This document shows positions 23,939 through 24,141 of a stretch of DNA of 24,141 bases, in pieces. The stretch lies in the NCBI GenBank assembly GCA_934454585.1, contig CAKSFP010000035.1:1-24141 (forward strand), written 5' to 3'. The stretch's first letter is position 1. Each line of letters opens with the position of its first letter. The notes below the pieces were generated by a model, which was not told the origin of the DNA, ran no database searches, and was given only the letters and a program-made list of their open reading frames with translations. The stretch is from an uncultured Clostridia bacterium. GTDB taxonomy: Bacteria > Bacillota > Clostridia > UMGS1810. The position numbers and the translations under genes are program-made.

Positions 23939-24141
23939 TTACTTATCCTTTTTATTATTCTTACCATTCATTTTTTCTATTATGCTCTTAAACATTGCTT
24001 TATGTTTTGCAACTGCATCATTACTGGAAATTTTGTTTATAAAATACTTTTTTGTTGATAGAATCAATCCATCAAATTCACTTTGATCCATTTCGGCAAT
24101 TTTATCTATAGCACTTGTAAACCCAACCGGATCGTTTAGGT
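23939..24141 (-). CDS. 3' end of a probable glycosyltransferase (partial)
   Basis: Only the last 66 codons are in the window; the gene continues beyond 24141. The segment reads LNDPVGFTSAIDKIAEMD, then FDGLILSTKKYFINKISSND, then a Lys-rich end. A stretch of the form NDP..F..AI.KI followed by a basic helical tail resembles the C-terminal end of GT4-type glycosyltransferases. Position upstream of wzy and wzx genes supports this, but the catalytic part is not visible. Stop TAA at 23941-23939, 1 nt before the wzy-like start. Confidence 0.6.
   Translation of the reverse strand, partial: LNDPVGFTSAIDKIAEMDQSEFDGLILSTKKYFINKISSNDAVAKHKAMFKSIIEKMNGKNNKKDK

Overview
The window reads as chromosomal DNA from an anaerobic, spore-forming-lineage member of the Clostridia (Bacillota). 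Three things suggest this: a SpoIVB-type sporulation protease, the paired GlgC/GlgD form of ADP-glucose pyrophosphorylase typical of Bacillota, and strong AGGAGG ribosome sites with short intergenic gaps. The family-level placement (Oscillospiraceae-like) is only an impression.

Layout. (1) 125-1420, minus strand: spoIVB. Positions 1-124 beyond its stop hold no clear gene or terminator. (2) 1536-3536, plus strand: a good SigA-type promoter and a membrane-anchored polysaccharide deacetylase with a very long charged cytoplasmic tail. (3) 3666-14012, plus strand: the glycogen cluster glgB-glgC-glgD-glgA-glgP, in the same order as the Bacillus subtilis operon. After a 318-bp palindrome-rich gap comes a cytosolic GH13 maltodextrin/amylase-type enzyme. 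(4) 14054-15226, minus strand: a lone nucleotidyltransferase-fold protein (PF14907-like). (5) 15382-16577, minus strand: two related small modules. The first is promoter, DUF4258 protein, YgiT-type zinc-finger protein, hairpin. The second is promoter, palindromic leader, YgiT-type protein, hairpin, with no DUF4258 gene. This looks like a toxin-antitoxin-like pair beside an orphan second copy. (6) 16653-24141, minus strand: a tightly packed surface-polysaccharide operon. In transcription order it is glycosyltransferase (3' end only), wzy-like polymerase, acyltransferase 3, wzx-like flippase, rfbB, rfbD, rfbC, rfbA, then a rho-independent terminator.

How it works together. GlgC (with regulatory GlgD) makes ADP-glucose, GlgA elongates, GlgB branches, and GlgP plus the GH13 enzyme break the polymer down. 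The right-hand operon makes dTDP-L-rhamnose, assembles and acylates a repeat unit, flips it and polymerises it. The sequence becomes visibly AT-richer to the right of about 14 kb, most strongly across wzx/acyltransferase/wzy, as is common for exchanged surface-antigen genes.

The most unusual part is section 5. The 19-bp hairpin and the last codons of the two YgiT copies are almost identical (73 of 76 aligned bases), while the proteins share only 42 of 75 residues. Both promoters are perfect TTGACA-17-TATAAT and sit inside inverted repeats of nearly equal outer span (52 and 54 bp). No tRNA, rRNA, CRISPR array or transposase was seen.
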